A DNA stretch of 39,995 nucleotides from an uncultured Pirellulaceae bacterium (GCA_938010615.1 CALLUY010000073.1:1-39995); one strand, 5' to 3'. Numbered from the stretch's first letter, positions 15,231 through 25,767 are shown. A program made the numbers and translations. Notes: a model not told the origin generated them from the sequence alone.

Positions 15231-17999
15231 CTATTTGAGCTCACGCAAATACGCCCACAGATCCGCAACCTCCTGATCCGACGCTTCATTCAATAAGCCC
15301 TCTGGCATCAAAGACTTCGCTGACTTTCGTCTCGATTCAATATCAGCCGCGTCGATTCGTACAACTTCTCCGGTGCTTGTCGCCAACATGATGCCAGCCA
15401 TCGATTCATAGACGACACTGCCGCGAAAGAGTTGGCCATCTCCGGTCGCCACAACAACAGCTCGATACCGATCTGGAACATTCTCGTTTGGATCAACAAT
15501 CGCTCTCAATACATCCTCAAGTGAGAATCGTGACGCAATCCCTACGAGCGATGGCCCCGAGTTTTGTCCGCCACCATCGTGGCACGCCGCGCATTGATAT
15601 TTTTTGTAAGCCAATTTACCGCGACCCGAATCGGATTTCGAAAAATCAATTTTGGAAAATCGCTCAATCAAATCACTCACCGACGCCGTAGCCTCAATTT
15701 TGATCGACCGCTCCGTGGCCAAATGGTTTTTCCAGCGATCAATCTTAACTCGTTGCCTGCGAATCGGATCGGCTTGCAAATCGTACTGTCGAAATTCGTA
15801 ACCAAACGATTGGCCCGTCCATTTTTGCAGCAACTTTACAATCTGATCACGCACAGAAACTTCAGGATTCGTCCACCCAAGCTGCTTCTCCAGTCGCAGT
15901 AACGAGGCGAAGTCATCCGGTTCTGGTTTGTCACCTTCGATTTTCCTCAGTCCGATCAACGCTGCCTTATTGACGGTCAGGCTAAATGATTGCAGGCCAC
16001 GCATCAGCACGCCCCGATCGCCTTTCACAGGAGCCGAACTGATCGACATTACCAGAACGTCCGTAAACTTAGCTTCGTCTGCAAACGATCGAATCAGAGC
16101 CACGTGCTGCGGATCCACTGACAAACATTGCAATTGCTTTCGAGTTGCCGTTTTCGGATCTTGTTGAATTTTACCTGCAATTTTCGCCCTAGCGATGCCG
16201 CGGAAAATCTCGGGCAACGAATCATAGATCCACATATCGCTGGGCTGGCCAAACGAATCATCTTTAACGATCGCTTCCGGAATATTCATATTTCGGAAAA
16301 GCTCAGTCGCCAGCTGCCCCATTCGCGGCTGCCAGTTTCGATCGACCGGCAACTCGGCAGCGTCTATCTCACGCCGAACTCTTAGCAGCGCATCGGCTAC
16401 GCGATCGGATGCCGGCAAACTCATTCTCCCTTTCGCAACCGCAAGACAATTGAGATAATGAATACGCGTTACAGGATCTTTTTCTTTGGCCGCGATTTGG
16501 CTTAAGGCTTCTGCAACAGCCGAGTCGTTGATCTCGAGCATACCAATCAAACGTGCCACCTCGAATCGTTCAGCTCGACGATCAAGTAACTCCAACAGCT
16601 GCTTTGCGATTTGCTTTCTCTCAACTTCCGAAAATTGAATCGGACGTTCTGCTTGATGCCCGGCGAACATTCGGTCGCCGTTGCAACCTCCAAGACTCAA
16701 CTGCAACTTCCGAACTCCCGAAGAAAGATCGCTTTCAGAATCCTTCATCAAAAGCATCCCAAGATCAATAGCGAAGGCTTGCGCAGAAACTGGTTTTACA
16801 TTCGCTTCTGACGTCGAACGTTCCTTTCCAGCAGCTTCGGCTTGCATCATTCTGGATTTCTTCCTTTCGGGTTCCGCATTCGGTTTGGCTGACCCATTCG
16901 GTTTGGCTGACCCATTCGAGTCGGCGACAAATTCACCCGATTTCCAGATTCGATAAAGAGAACCCTCTGTCCCACGACCTCCTGTCGTCACAAACAGATC
17001 GCCGTTGGCAGTGAACTCCAAATCCGTGATCGCAAATCCAAAATTGCCTTTTGGTTTGGCAAATACTTCTACTTCCTCATTCAGTTTCACAACACCGATG
17101 CGACCGAAGGTCCAGTCACCTACGAAAGCGGCATTTTCGAACGCGTCACCAAACCCTTTCGTTTTGCAAACCGCAACACCCGTTGGGCTACCTCGTCCAA
17201 GCTCACCAATCAGCTCCGGCATATCAAAGAAACTTGCCGGTCGCTTCCAACCAGCCGACACCCAGCCTGCATCATCGCCCGGTCGCACTCTAAAAATTCG
17301 AGTCGGACGATACCAAGGAAGCGAAACATCGCGTTCACCATCGCTGTCATAAACGTAGATTCGATCGTCATGATCAAAGTCGAAATCGTAAGCGTTGCGA
17401 AAACCATGGCACACAATCTCCGCCGCGAATTGATCACCCGTTCCGACATCCGCAGGAAACCTCATCAGGAAACCAGCACGAGGTTTCTTAATCGGCGAAG
17501 TCGGCAATGAGTGGAACTGCTCACGGATTTCCGTCGCATTGCCACAGATTACGTACCACCAACCGTCAGTTCCTTTTCGAATCGCATGCGAACCGTGTTC
17601 TGCGTTTGTCGTGATCGAAACGACGTTCTCGAAAACGAATGGCTGATTCGGTTCCCGCAAAACAGATCGCATAATTGCTCCGTCGACGGTCAGCCACATC
17701 TGGTTTCCGTCGAACCAAACTCCCTGAGCAATGCCTTTGGTTGCAGCAAGCGTTTCGAACCTATCGAATTGTCCATCGCCGTCGTCATCAATTAACCGCC
17801 GCACGTAGCCCGGGCCAGAAACGATAGGAAGGCCATCAGGATCCACCGTCATCGCAGAAGCGTCTGGCACGAGTTCGTTGCCCGCGACTTTTTGGATCGA
17901 AAAACCTTGTGGCAACTCGACAGGAACTTCTTGCGCACCAGCATCCACGGAAGACAAGACAATGGTTACAGAAACGGCGAAGCATAAAAATCTTTTCAT
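15231..17999 (-). CDS. Secreted PVC-type c-type cytochrome with beta-propeller and HEAT-like region
   Basis: This 922-residue exported protein begins with a signal peptide (about 1-22, ending DAGAQ). Residues about 28-355 form a propeller-like domain of the 'membrane-bound dehydrogenase' family (VELPQGFSIQKVAG, GLPIVSGPGYVRRL, RKGTDGWWYVICGN, FVTTGGRGTEGSLYR). A low-complexity linker has the unit GSAKPN repeated. A helical repeat-like region (about 400-760) follows. The C-terminal heme domain carries CAACH (803-807), GPSLVGI and LMPEGLL, the last a possible Met ligand. Such proteins are abundant in Planctomycetota and are thought to act in periplasmic oxidation of sugars or other compounds; the substrate is unknown. 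It is probably transcribed after the ABC genes or alone. Confidence 0.9.
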   Translation of the reverse strand: MKRFLCFAVSVTIVLSSVDAGAQEVPVELPQGFSIQKVAGNELVPDASAMTVDPDGLPIVSGPGYVRRLIDDDGDGQFDRFETLAATKGIAQGVWFDGNQMWLTVDGAIMRSVLREPNQPFVFENVVSITTNAEHGSHAIRKGTDGWWYVICGNATEIREQFHSLPTSPIKKPRAGFLMRFPADVGTGDQFAAEIVCHGFRNAYDFDFDHDDRIYVYDSDGERDVSLPWYRPTRIFRVRPGDDAGWVSAGWKRPASFFDMPELIGELGRGSPTGVAVCKTKGFGDAFENAAFVGDWTFGRIGVVKLNEEVEVFAKPKGNFGFAITDLEFTANGDLFVTTGGRGTEGSLYRIWKSGEFVADSNGSAKPNGSAKPNAEPERKKSRMMQAEAAGKERSTSEANVKPVSAQAFAIDLGMLLMKDSESDLSSGVRKLQLSLGGCNGDRMFAGHQAERPIQFSEVERKQIAKQLLELLDRRAERFEVARLIGMLEINDSAVAEALSQIAAKEKDPVTRIHYLNCLAVAKGRMSLPASDRVADALLRVRREIDAAELPVDRNWQPRMGQLATELFRNMNIPEAIVKDDSFGQPSDMWIYDSLPEIFRGIARAKIAGKIQQDPKTATRKQLQCLSVDPQHVALIRSFADEAKFTDVLVMSISSAPVKGDRGVLMRGLQSFSLTVNKAALIGLRKIEGDKPEPDDFASLLRLEKQLGWTNPEVSVRDQIVKLLQKWTGQSFGYEFRQYDLQADPIRRQRVKIDRWKNHLATERSIKIEATASVSDLIERFSKIDFSKSDSGRGKLAYKKYQCAACHDGGGQNSGPSLVGIASRFSLEDVLRAIVDPNENVPDRYRAVVVATGDGQLFRGSVVYESMAGIMLATSTGEVVRIDAADIESRRKSAKSLMPEGLLNEASDQEVADLWAYLRELK
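16877..16918 (-). repeat. 18-bp in-frame tandem repeat in the cytochrome linker
   Basis: CATTCGGTTTGGCTGACC occurs twice, followed by a partial third copy. On the minus strand it encodes the GSAKPN units of the linker between propeller and helical region. Copy number could vary without a frameshift. Confidence 0.9.
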
Positions 18000-18026
18000 G
18001 CCAGCAGTATAGCGAACGTCTGCCGT

Positions 18027-20279
18027 TCAGACATCACTTGGCTCAACTCGCCGCGCGGTTCGTATGACGATCAACAATCCAACCGCGGCCACCACGCACG
18101 CGATCAGCCCCCAAGCTGGTGGGATCTTTTCGGCTTCTTGTGGAAACCAAGACAACTCGGCCAACTGCGGCTGATAGTAGCCCAAAAAAGCCACCGTGCC
18201 GTTGTGCAAGGCGTGCAGAATAACTCCCGGCCAAATTGAATTCGACTTCCAAGCCAAATAGCCCAGCAAAATCCCGATCAGCATCGTCGGAAGAAATCGA
18301 TCGAGCGAAATTGCACTGTTGGACAAAATGTGAAAGACGCCAAACAGTATTGCCGTCGTCAAAATCGCATTCCACGCTTTCCATTCACGGGACAACGCTC
18401 GCAACAACATGCCGCGAAAGAACCACTCCTCACAGAACGCAGGAATCAATGAAAAGCACAACGCAATGATCGGCGGAGAAACTTGACGGAACCGTACAAC
18501 TTGCTCTTCGCTTAATTTCACCAACATTTCATGCCGAGCACTTGCTGCGGTCTCGCCCGCCACCATTCCATAGATCGCGTAGGTGCCTTCGACCATCAAC
18601 ATCACAATCGGCCACAAGCTAAGCCCCAGAATAACTGCCGCGATAAAAAACAACGGCGAACTCCCTTTTAAGCCAAAGCCGCTCCGAAAGTTAACTCGAT
18701 TCATCCACGCAACGACCGACGGAATCACGAAGAACGACAAAATCGTGAACGATCCCATCAACAGACAGAACATCGAAAAGTTATCCGCCAGTGCTTTCCC
18801 AAGCCGTCCCAAAATTCCGATCGAAACCATATTCATTGGCAGCAGCAACACAAGACACAACAGCGCTGAAATGACTGGAACAAACAATGCGACTCGTTTC
18901 GGACGCGTCACCAAACTTGAAAGGCTTAATTGCTGCGAGTAGAGAATCGTGTCGGCACCAAACGTTCGAGCTGCAATCGACAGCGCGACAAACGCGTAGA
19001 CCAACGTCGAAATCACCGCAATCACGGCGGCCCCCGTTTGGACCTGTCCTTGCATCACGTCACGAGCCAACACGAGCAAGTTCATCATCGGAGTCACCGT
19101 CGTCAATCCGGTCAACTGAACCGAAGGCGACATTGCCAACAATCCCGGGCCAAGCGAAAGCAAAATGATCGGCACCAAATAAGCCTGTGCTTCCTTGAAG
19201 GAACGCGCAAAACTGGTCACCATCAGAAGACAAGCCGCAAAGAACACAGCAAACAAAACCAGCAGCAGAAACACTTTGAAAATCACGCCAACGGAAAGTC
19301 CACCGCCGGGCAGCATTTGATCCAGCTGAAAAACCCACATGACAATCGTCATGCCGACCAAATTAAGAATCGCCGTTAACACCGCGACCGTGACAACCGC
19401 GATGAACTTCGCCAACAGGATTCCCATCCGCGGAACGGGAGCGGCCATCAGTGTTTCCAACGTTCCGCGTTCTCGCTCACCAGCGGTCAGATCAATGGCC
19501 GGATAAACGGCTCCGGTAATCGTCATCAGCACCAACGCCAGTGGAATCATGGACGCGATCGTCCCGCCTGCAGAACTCCCTGCACCAATCTCAATTCGTT
19601 TCACAATCGGCTCAGCGACTGGCAACGCACCGCCACGGGAAGAGACCGCCTTTGCAACAAAAATGTCATTCCATTGTCGAAACCGATTACGCAGATATCG
19701 GCTTGCTACGCTGGAAACCTGATCTTCTCGTTGAATGATCTTCAGCTCGTTGATGCGAAACTTTTTGGCATCGATATCCAAAATCAATCCAACATCGGCA
19801 TCACCTTGAGCAACGATTTGGGTCAAACCCGCTTCACTTTCGCCTTCCAAAAAGAGCCAGTTGTTGTCCACCAGATCTGCCCCGAGATCGTTCTCGGCAA
19901 TGACGACGCGATAGTCCAGTGGCCTCACTACATCCGTCGCGGCGTCGTCTGATGGTTCGCCGTCCGAATCTTCCGATGTCGATTCTTCCTTAAACTCAAG
20001 CTCAAACTCTGCAATGGACTTCGAAATCCCTTCCAGAAAAGCTGCTGATTTCGCTTCAGGGAGATTGGAAGAAAAAACGATCGTGTGCTTCTGTTCTTCA
20101 CCACCTGCGGCAACGCCAATCGACGACAGTAAGAAGTTTTGAAACACAAGACTCAGAATTGGGTACACCAGCAACGGCATGAACACCAGCGTCACAATCG
20201 TCCGGCGATCGCGCAACGTTTCGCGCAACTCCTTCTTTGCCAGTCTCCAAATCCTCGCGATTCCGCCGCGAGATTTCAT
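18027..20279 (-). CDS. ABC-2 exporter permease (NatB-like) fused to CPBP intramembrane protease
   Basis: This 750-residue fusion has two parts. The N-terminal ~400 residues are an ABC-2/NatB-like permease: KKELRETLRDRRTI near the start, a large extracellular loop (about 60-250), then DLTAGERERGTLETLMAAPV and six or so membrane helices. The C-terminal ~300 residues form a membrane domain ending in a CPBP (CAAX-type) protease. It has EEWFFRG (Glu617-Glu618), FGVFHIL and HALHNG, the expected glutamate and histidine metal-site motifs. The ATG at 20279 matches the family start; the frame opens with a TTG at 20306. The ATPase gene ends 51 bp upstream, so the two form an operon. The fused protease may process a peptide substrate of the exporter; this is inferred. 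Confidence 0.88.
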   Translation of the reverse strand: MKSRGGIARIWRLAKKELRETLRDRRTIVTLVFMPLLVYPILSLVFQNFLLSSIGVAAGGEEQKHTIVFSSNLPEAKSAAFLEGISKSIAEFELEFKEESTSEDSDGEPSDDAATDVVRPLDYRVVIAENDLGADLVDNNWLFLEGESEAGLTQIVAQGDADVGLILDIDAKKFRINELKIIQREDQVSSVASRYLRNRFRQWNDIFVAKAVSSRGGALPVAEPIVKRIEIGAGSSAGGTIASMIPLALVLMTITGAVYPAIDLTAGERERGTLETLMAAPVPRMGILLAKFIAVVTVAVLTAILNLVGMTIVMWVFQLDQMLPGGGLSVGVIFKVFLLLVLFAVFFAACLLMVTSFARSFKEAQAYLVPIILLSLGPGLLAMSPSVQLTGLTTVTPMMNLLVLARDVMQGQVQTGAAVIAVISTLVYAFVALSIAARTFGADTILYSQQLSLSSLVTRPKRVALFVPVISALLCLVLLLPMNMVSIGILGRLGKALADNFSMFCLLMGSFTILSFFVIPSVVAWMNRVNFRSGFGLKGSSPLFFIAAVILGLSLWPIVMLMVEGTYAIYGMVAGETAASARHEMLVKLSEEQVVRFRQVSPPIIALCFSLIPAFCEEWFFRGMLLRALSREWKAWNAILTTAILFGVFHILSNSAISLDRFLPTMLIGILLGYLAWKSNSIWPGVILHALHNGTVAFLGYYQPQLAELSWFPQEAEKIPPAWGLIACVVAAVGLLIVIRTARRVEPSDV

Positions 20280-20329
20280 TCGTTCAGTTTTCGTTGATTC
20301 GTTCAATCGATGTCTCTAGCTGACAGCTT

Positions 20330-21097
20330 CTACGACGTCGACGTTTCCGCCGACACAAATGTTCCCTCGATGATGTCAACAAAGATCTCCACGAGATCCT
20401 GTCGACCAGTTTTCTGCTGCAAGTCCGCCAATGTTCCACCAAGCACAAGCTCTCCCTGGTGCAACAATCCGAATCGATCGCAAACGCGCTGCGCTTGTTC
20501 CAATCGATGAGTGCAAAGAATCACCGCCTTGCCTTGCTCACGAAGCAAATCGATATGCCGAAAGATGACTTGGCTACCAACCACGTCCAGCCCCAAAGTG
20601 GGTTCGTCAAAAATCATCACGCTCGGATCGTGAATCATGGCCCGCGCAAGATTGATGCGTTGTTTCTCGCCGGTGCTCAATCCTGCACAACGACGATTCA
20701 GAAATTCCTGAAACCCCAACAACCCAGAAAGCTCATCGATTCGCGAATCGCATTCGGCAGTGCTCATGCCGTAAACGTCTCCAAAGAAGCTGAGCATCTC
20801 ATGGGCCGTCAGCCATTGGTAGACTCCAGCCGAGGAAGAAACGAACCCAACTCGACGCTTGACTTCTTCGGGCTGTTCATCGGACCGAAAGCCATGGATT
20901 TCTGCGTAGCCTGAGTTCGCTTTCAACAGCCCCAGAATCATCCGCATACAAGTCGTCTTGCCTGCTCCGTTGGGTCCCAGCAGCCCAAAAACTTCACCCG
21001 CTTGGACGTGGAAAGAAATACTGTCGGCCGCAATGACGTCTCGATCTGGCAATTCAAATCGCCGAGTCAGTTCACAAACGTTGATGATGTTGGGCAT
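20330..21097 (-). CDS. ABC transporter ATPase (NatA-like)
   Basis: This 255-residue ABC ATPase shows Walker A GPNGAGKT (41-48), signature LSTGEKQ (140-146), Walker B VMIFDEPT (160-167) and the switch His in LCTHRLEQ. It most resembles NatA, the partner of NatB-type permeases, and powers the membrane subunit encoded next. The ATG at 21097 (MPNIINVCEL) is the family-consistent start; a longer frame to 21157 adds 20 unlikely residues. It is divergent from recQ across 180 bp. Confidence 0.92.
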   Translation of the reverse strand: MPNIINVCELTRRFELPDRDVIAADSISFHVQAGEVFGLLGPNGAGKTTCMRMILGLLKANSGYAEIHGFRSDEQPEEVKRRVGFVSSSAGVYQWLTAHEMLSFFGDVYGMSTAECDSRIDELSGLLGFQEFLNRRCAGLSTGEKQRINLARAMIHDPSVMIFDEPTLGLDVVGSQVIFRHIDLLREQGKAVILCTHRLEQAQRVCDRFGLLHQGELVLGGTLADLQQKTGRQDLVEIFVDIIEGTFVSAETSTS

Positions 21098-21234
21098 AGG
21101 CAGATTGGAATCCGAATCGAAGCAGAAAACTACCGGGGAACGGCCAATTTTCTCCATACGAAGCCAGAGCGGTTTCGGTTTGAAGGAATTTCAGGATTCC
21201 GCCAACGGCGGCTTCGAGGGTTTGGGAAATGCGC

Positions 21235-21240
21235 TATAAT
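21235..21240 (+). promoter_or_regulatory. Candidate -10 box for recQ
   Basis: A perfect TATAAT lies 38 bp before the recQ GTG start. No good -35 hexamer is present at 16-18 bp, so this is a weak call based on the -10 box and its position alone. Confidence 0.3.
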
Positions 21241-21277
21241 CTTGTGCTGAACCAGCCAACTCGCCCCATCAGCCGCC

Positions 21278-23911
21278 GTGACCAACGAACCACTCAATCC
21301 TGAAGATTGGCTCCCGAATTTTGGGCTGCCGGGGTTTCGACCCGGGCAACGCCAAGTCATCGACGCAATCATCACTGGACGAGACACCCTTTGCATCATG
21401 CCCACCGGAGGCGGCAAAAGCCTCTGCTTCCAACTGCCTACCATCGCCCGGTCCGGCGTCACGATCGTGATCTCGCCGCTGATCGCGTTGATGAAAGACC
21501 AAGTTGACTCGCTCAACGCGATCGATATACCCGCAACGTTCATCAACAGTTCACTGTCGCCAGATGAACAGCAGAATCGCCTCGCGATGATGGCCGCCGG
21601 ACAATTTAAGCTGGTCTACATCGCGCCGGAGCGACTTCGCAGCAACGCGTTCATGCGAGCGATCAGCAAGATCGAAATTCAACTGCTGGCGGTCGACGAA
21701 GCACACTGTATCAGCCAGTGGGGCCATGATTTCCGTCCAGACTATGCTCGATTGGGCAAGTTTCGCGAACGAATCGGCAATCCTCAAACGGTGGCTCTGA
21801 CCGCGACAGCAACAACGCTGGTCCAACAAGACATCGCCAAAATTCTAAAGTTTGACGATCCCGCAACATTCGTCACCGGTTTCGCCAGAGACAATCTTTC
21901 TCTGTGCGTTGAAACACCAAACGGCAATCACGAAAAAGATCAAAGGCTGATCAAATACATTCAGGAAACCGAAGGCGCCGGCATCGTCTACGCGTCAACG
22001 CGAAAGAACTGTGAACATCTTGTTGAGCTACTGGAATCCAACATCGATCGAAGCCTCGCGTTCTACCACGGCGGACTCGCTCCGGACCAACGTCGTGCGG
22101 TTCAGGAAAAATTCATGTCGGGAGAGACGCCGATCATTGTCGCGACCAACGCGTTCGGCATGGGCATCGACAAACCGGACCTTCGCTTCGTCGTGCATTA
22201 CAACATGCCCGGCAGCGTCGAAGCCTACTACCAAGAAGCGGGCAGGGCAGGGCGTGACGGAAAACATTCCCAGTGCCTGATGCTGTTCTCCTATCAAGAC
22301 AAATTCATCCAAGAGTTCTTCATCGAGAACTCTTATCCGTCCCGCGAGATCATGAAGGACGTGTACGAATTCTTGCGGACAATTCCATCCGACCCGATCG
22401 AAATGACGCTGAATGAAATCAAGGAAGAACTAGATCTTCAGATTGGCACAACAGGCATCGCGACCTGTGAAAGCCTGTTGGAGAAGGCCGGGGCGATTGA
22501 GCGACTGGATTCGAAAAATAACGCGGCCGGAATCCGCATCGACTCGGACATGAAAACGCTGATCGATCTGCTTCCGCCGGGACAGAAAACTCGACGGCAT
22601 GTACTTCGCGGTTTGGAAAAGCTGGTCGGAGACTTTCGCGGCGAAGTCGTTTTGTTTCAGCCAAAATGGCTGGCCGAACGACTGGAGATGAAGTGGACCA
22701 CCGTCAATTCGCACATTCGTGAACTGACGAAACTCGAGCCGGTCAGCTATGTCCCACCGTTTCGCGGCAAAGCCATCTCCATGCGATGTCGCGAAAAGCG
22801 ATTTGCCGAACTCGACATTGATTTTGCAGAACTTGACCGTCGCAAGAAAGCGGAGCTCGAAAAACTGCAATCTGTTATTCGGCTGGCGACAACTAGACGT
22901 TGTCGACAACTGGAAATCCTTGAGTACTTTGGCGATTCAGATCGACGAAGGTGTGGTTCGTGTGACAACTGCGACAAACGCCCAAAGCCAAACAAAGGGA
23001 ACGCCAAATTTGCCGATCCACCTGCCGCGCTTTATGCAGCTCAAGTTGCACTCAGTGGGATCGCTCGAACGCACGGACGAATCGGCAAAACGCTGGTCGC
23101 TCAGATGCTCAAAGGTTCGACACAGAAGAAACTGAAAGGAATGGGGCTCGATCGACTCAGTACTTTCGGATTACTGAAACCACTAAGAACCTCAGACGTT
23201 ACGGCGTTGATTGAGTTCCTGATCGACAACGGGTATGCGGATCAAATCGAAACGACCAAGTTTCGTCCCGTCGTACAAATCAATGACGAAGGCAGCATGT
23301 TGATGCAGGGCGAGCTCGATATTGATCTTACAGATCGCATGTCGACAGAGTTGGTCGATCAGATCGGCATCAAACTCAAAGGCAAGCAGCCTCATTTGCT
23401 GCCGACTCGCGACGCGGCAGTTGCCGAGGAACCTGAAGAGGCGGAAGTCGCATCCGAATCAGATGAACAAACGGAATCCAGTTCAAATTCTGTCCGTGAA
23501 GTTGCCGTTGAAGAACTGAACGAAGCAAGTCCAGCACTTTCAGTGGAGCCGATTGTTCGAACCGATGCCGCCGAAGAGTCGCTCCCCAAGCCCGGCCAAG
23601 TTCGTCCAAGCTACTTTTGGACGTGGCGACTATTCCGAGAAGGTTACTCAACTGAACACGTGATGCAGATTCGAAATCTCGATCTGGAAACGACGTACGA
23701 CCACATGCTTCGCGCTGCGGAGAATCAACACATGATCGATATTGATTGGCTGATTGACTCTGAGACGCAATCGTTGCTCGAAAAGTTTGTCAGCGACAAC
23801 GAAAATAAGCGGCTCCCTCAACTTCTGGCGAATCTGCCTGATGACATCAACTCGCACGAGCTAACGTTGTTCGTGAAGTCGGAACAGTCCAAGAGCACGT
23901 CGACGAACTAG
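21278..23911 (+). CDS. recQ: ATP-dependent DNA helicase RecQ
   Basis: This 877-residue RecQ-family 3'-5' helicase acts in recombination and fork repair. Residues about 10-350 form the helicase core. It shows [17 protein letters not shown], Walker A TGGGKS (43-48), DEAH (140-143) in the RecQ motif [17 protein letters not shown], and the later motifs [17 protein letters not shown] and [13 protein letters not shown] zinc site follows, with Cys residues in RRCRQLEIL and CGSCDNC. The winged-helix region is present, but no clear HRDC domain. Instead there is a Glu/Ser-rich linker (about 710-765) and a helix-turn-helix-like domain ([17 protein letters not shown]). At 877 residues it is longer than typical RecQ (about 600). 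The start is GTG. Confidence 0.93.
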   Translation: MTNEPLNPEDWLPNFGLPGFRPGQRQVIDAIITGRDTLCIMPTGGGKSLCFQLPTIARSGVTIVISPLIALMKDQVDSLNAIDIPATFINSSLSPDEQQNRLAMMAAGQFKLVYIAPERLRSNAFMRAISKIEIQLLAVDEAHCISQWGHDFRPDYARLGKFRERIGNPQTVALTATATTLVQQDIAKILKFDDPATFVTGFARDNLSLCVETPNGNHEKDQRLIKYIQETEGAGIVYASTRKNCEHLVELLESNIDRSLAFYHGGLAPDQRRAVQEKFMSGETPIIVATNAFGMGIDKPDLRFVVHYNMPGSVEAYYQEAGRAGRDGKHSQCLMLFSYQDKFIQEFFIENSYPSREIMKDVYEFLRTIPSDPIEMTLNEIKEELDLQIGTTGIATCESLLEKAGAIERLDSKNNAAGIRIDSDMKTLIDLLPPGQKTRRHVLRGLEKLVGDFRGEVVLFQPKWLAERLEMKWTTVNSHIRELTKLEPVSYVPPFRGKAISMRCREKRFAELDIDFAELDRRKKAELEKLQSVIRLATTRRCRQLEILEYFGDSDRRRCGSCDNCDKRPKPNKGNAKFADPPAALYAAQVALSGIARTHGRIGKTLVAQMLKGSTQKKLKGMGLDRLSTFGLLKPLRTSDVTALIEFLIDNGYADQIETTKFRPVVQINDEGSMLMQGELDIDLTDRMSTELVDQIGIKLKGKQPHLLPTRDAAVAEEPEEAEVASESDEQTESSSNSVREVAVEELNEASPALSVEPIVRTDAAEESLPKPGQVRPSYFWTWRLFREGYSTEHVMQIRNLDLETTYDHMLRAAENQHMIDIDWLIDSETQSLLEKFVSDNENKRLPQLLANLPDDINSHELTLFVKSEQSKSTSTN

Positions 23912-23928
23912 CGGCTCGACGCCCGTGG

Positions 23929-25335
23929 CTATGGCTTGAACCCGGGACGCAATGCTTGAATCAGTGGTCGCCATCGACTCTTGTCGGGATCGTAGACTCC
24001 AAATCCGGCACCGAACTCCCAGTAGGCCCACCCAAGCCCAACGCGTTCAGCATGAGCACGAACAAGCCTCGTCCAGTTGGTTCTGGCCGTAACGTTGCCG
24101 GTCGAAAATGCACCAAACTCACCAATATGAACGGGAAACCCATTGGCTTGCCCCCAATCGGCGGCTCTTTGCATGTCGGCCAAGATTGCAGAAGTTCCCG
24201 ATGTCAGCATTCGATTGAATGAACCATTGGCTGGCAACCCTAGGTGGCGAATCACAAAAGCGGGCTTCGGTTCGGCCGTAGCATTCATAAAGAACACGTC
24301 GGTAATCGGAGACGTTGGCGTTCCAGATACTGGTACGACGTAGAAGTGGTAACCTGCCTTGGTATTCACAACCACTTCCTCTCCCGTGCCATCAGCCCGT
24401 TGTGCTCTCACGCGAATCGTTTCCGCACGATTGCAAGTAAAGACGACCTCTGTTGCGTCGGCGTTTCCATTGTCATTGTGCACCCTGAAACCAGCCCACC
24501 CTTCATTCCACTTCACCTCGACTCCCACCGACTTCGAAGTCATCGTCGTGTCCCACGACCAGTTTTGCCATCCGTTACCAAGCACTTTCTTGTGTGGCGA
24601 CCAAAAGACACCGAGCGGTGGAGATGGGTCGATCCACGGAGCTCCCTGATGGGTGAATTCAAACGGTTCGTAGTAGTGAACACTCACCGCAAGGTTAGCA
24701 TCATTTGGTGGATTGAAACTGGAAAGCCCGGCAATGGAATTGTAGTTTACTGGACCAACCAACACCGTCCGTATCGGATTGGTCGTTCGGATTATCGCCA
24801 GTGCATCGTCCATGAAGTCTTCCCACAACTGCGGCTGTTCGGTGAAGGCTCCGTGCGGTTCGTTGAGAATTTCAAATGCGACCAGATCATTGGATGTGTC
24901 CTGATATCGAGTGGCAATCTGTTCCCAAATCGCTAGAGCACGGTCCCACTCAAGAAGCGGCGCAGCATTGAGTTCATCATAATGATGGACGTTCACAATG
25001 ATTTTTAGACCGCGACTGGTGGCCTGTAGAACAAGTTCGTCGACTCGACTAAAGAATATTTCGTCAATCGTAAACGGATAAAACTCATTTGCGTGGTAGG
25101 TCCAACTGATGGGCAGTCGAACGTGATCGATACCAGCTTCAACAAGTCGATCAAAGTACTCCTCTTCGGCAGTTAGCCCCCAAGCCCCCTCGAACGGAGC
25201 TTCGAGCATATTGCCAAAGTTGATTCCTCTCGCAAGTTCAATCGCCTGTGCGCTTGCGGTTGGCGTTGGCGATACTACGACCAAACTGAAGACTACTAAT
25301 AGCGCGTAAAGGAGCCTGCGCATTTGGTATTGCAT
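23929..25335 (-). CDS. Secreted glycoside hydrolase family 5 with an inserted domain
   Basis: This 468-residue exported protein has a signal peptide (about 1-30, ending ASAQA). The GH5 barrel motifs are ARGINFGNMLEAP, DHVRLPISW, IIVNVHHYDE, the acid/base Glu159 in FEILNEP, HYYEPFEFTHQG, the nucleophile Glu406 in VHIGEFGAF, and a Trp strand GWAYWEF. GH5 enzymes cleave beta-1,4 or beta-1,3 glycans such as cellulose, mannan or laminarin. Between HYYEPF and the nucleophile strand is a segment of about 120 residues (245-365). It begins near NWSWDTTMTSKSVGVEV and is rich in beta and aromatic residues, like a carbohydrate-binding module. The gene converges with recQ with 17 bp between the stop codons. 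Substrate uncertain. Confidence 0.87.
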   Translation of the reverse strand: MQYQMRRLLYALLVVFSLVVVSPTPTASAQAIELARGINFGNMLEAPFEGAWGLTAEEEYFDRLVEAGIDHVRLPISWTYHANEFYPFTIDEIFFSRVDELVLQATSRGLKIIVNVHHYDELNAAPLLEWDRALAIWEQIATRYQDTSNDLVAFEILNEPHGAFTEQPQLWEDFMDDALAIIRTTNPIRTVLVGPVNYNSIAGLSSFNPPNDANLAVSVHYYEPFEFTHQGAPWIDPSPPLGVFWSPHKKVLGNGWQNWSWDTTMTSKSVGVEVKWNEGWAGFRVHNDNGNADATEVVFTCNRAETIRVRAQRADGTGEEVVVNTKAGYHFYVVPVSGTPTSPITDVFFMNATAEPKPAFVIRHLGLPANGSFNRMLTSGTSAILADMQRAADWGQANGFPVHIGEFGAFSTGNVTARTNWTRLVRAHAERVGLGWAYWEFGAGFGVYDPDKSRWRPLIQALRPGFKP

Positions 25336-25599
25336 GACGGTGCCTTAAGTGAACGTATGGAAGGAAATGCGAAAGTGGCTAGGAAGGCGAGGTTCATTCT
25401 AATGGCCAACCGCGATTTGTAAAACTAGGCAATTTGCTCGCCGAGTTACTTCCATCTCAAATCATTGCGACAGAAATCGACAACCAAACGTCGAAAGTTC
25501 AAGAGTCGCCGAACGCCATTAGAATTCGTGAGATACAATACAGCTTTCGCGTTTAGATTGGAATTTAGTGTCCCCCGATTTTGGGAGGGAGCCAGCCCA

Positions 25600-25767
25600 C
25601 TACTTTCGAAGCTCTGCAATCTCGGCTTTGATCTTTTCCAATTCGGCTTCGATCTTTTCGACTTCGCCCGGTTCATCCGTTTGGGCTTTGGCGTCTTTTA
25701 AAAGTTGCTGGTACTTGTCCTGCTTGCGACGAAGCACTTCCAGTCGTTTTTTGCTTTTCTTGTCCAC
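25600..25767 (-). CDS. Small coiled-coil protein (55 aa)
   Basis: From a GTG at 25767 the product has 55 residues, almost entirely a charged helix with heptad-like spacing (KKRLEVLRRKQDKYQQLL, VEKIEAELEKIKAEIAEL). GAGGG lies five bases before the GTG, which decides the start; the frame stays open to 25875, but those residues look non-coding. It is on the same strand and 114 bp downstream of the alpha-CTD protein gene, so the two may be co-transcribed. Function unknown. Confidence 0.65.
   Translation of the reverse strand: MDKKSKKRLEVLRRKQDKYQQLLKDAKAQTDEPGEVEKIEAELEKIKAEIAELRK

Noticed and set aside
24244..24936. 230-residue ORF on the plus strand
   Set aside because: It is antisense to the GH5 gene, whose catalytic motifs are clear.
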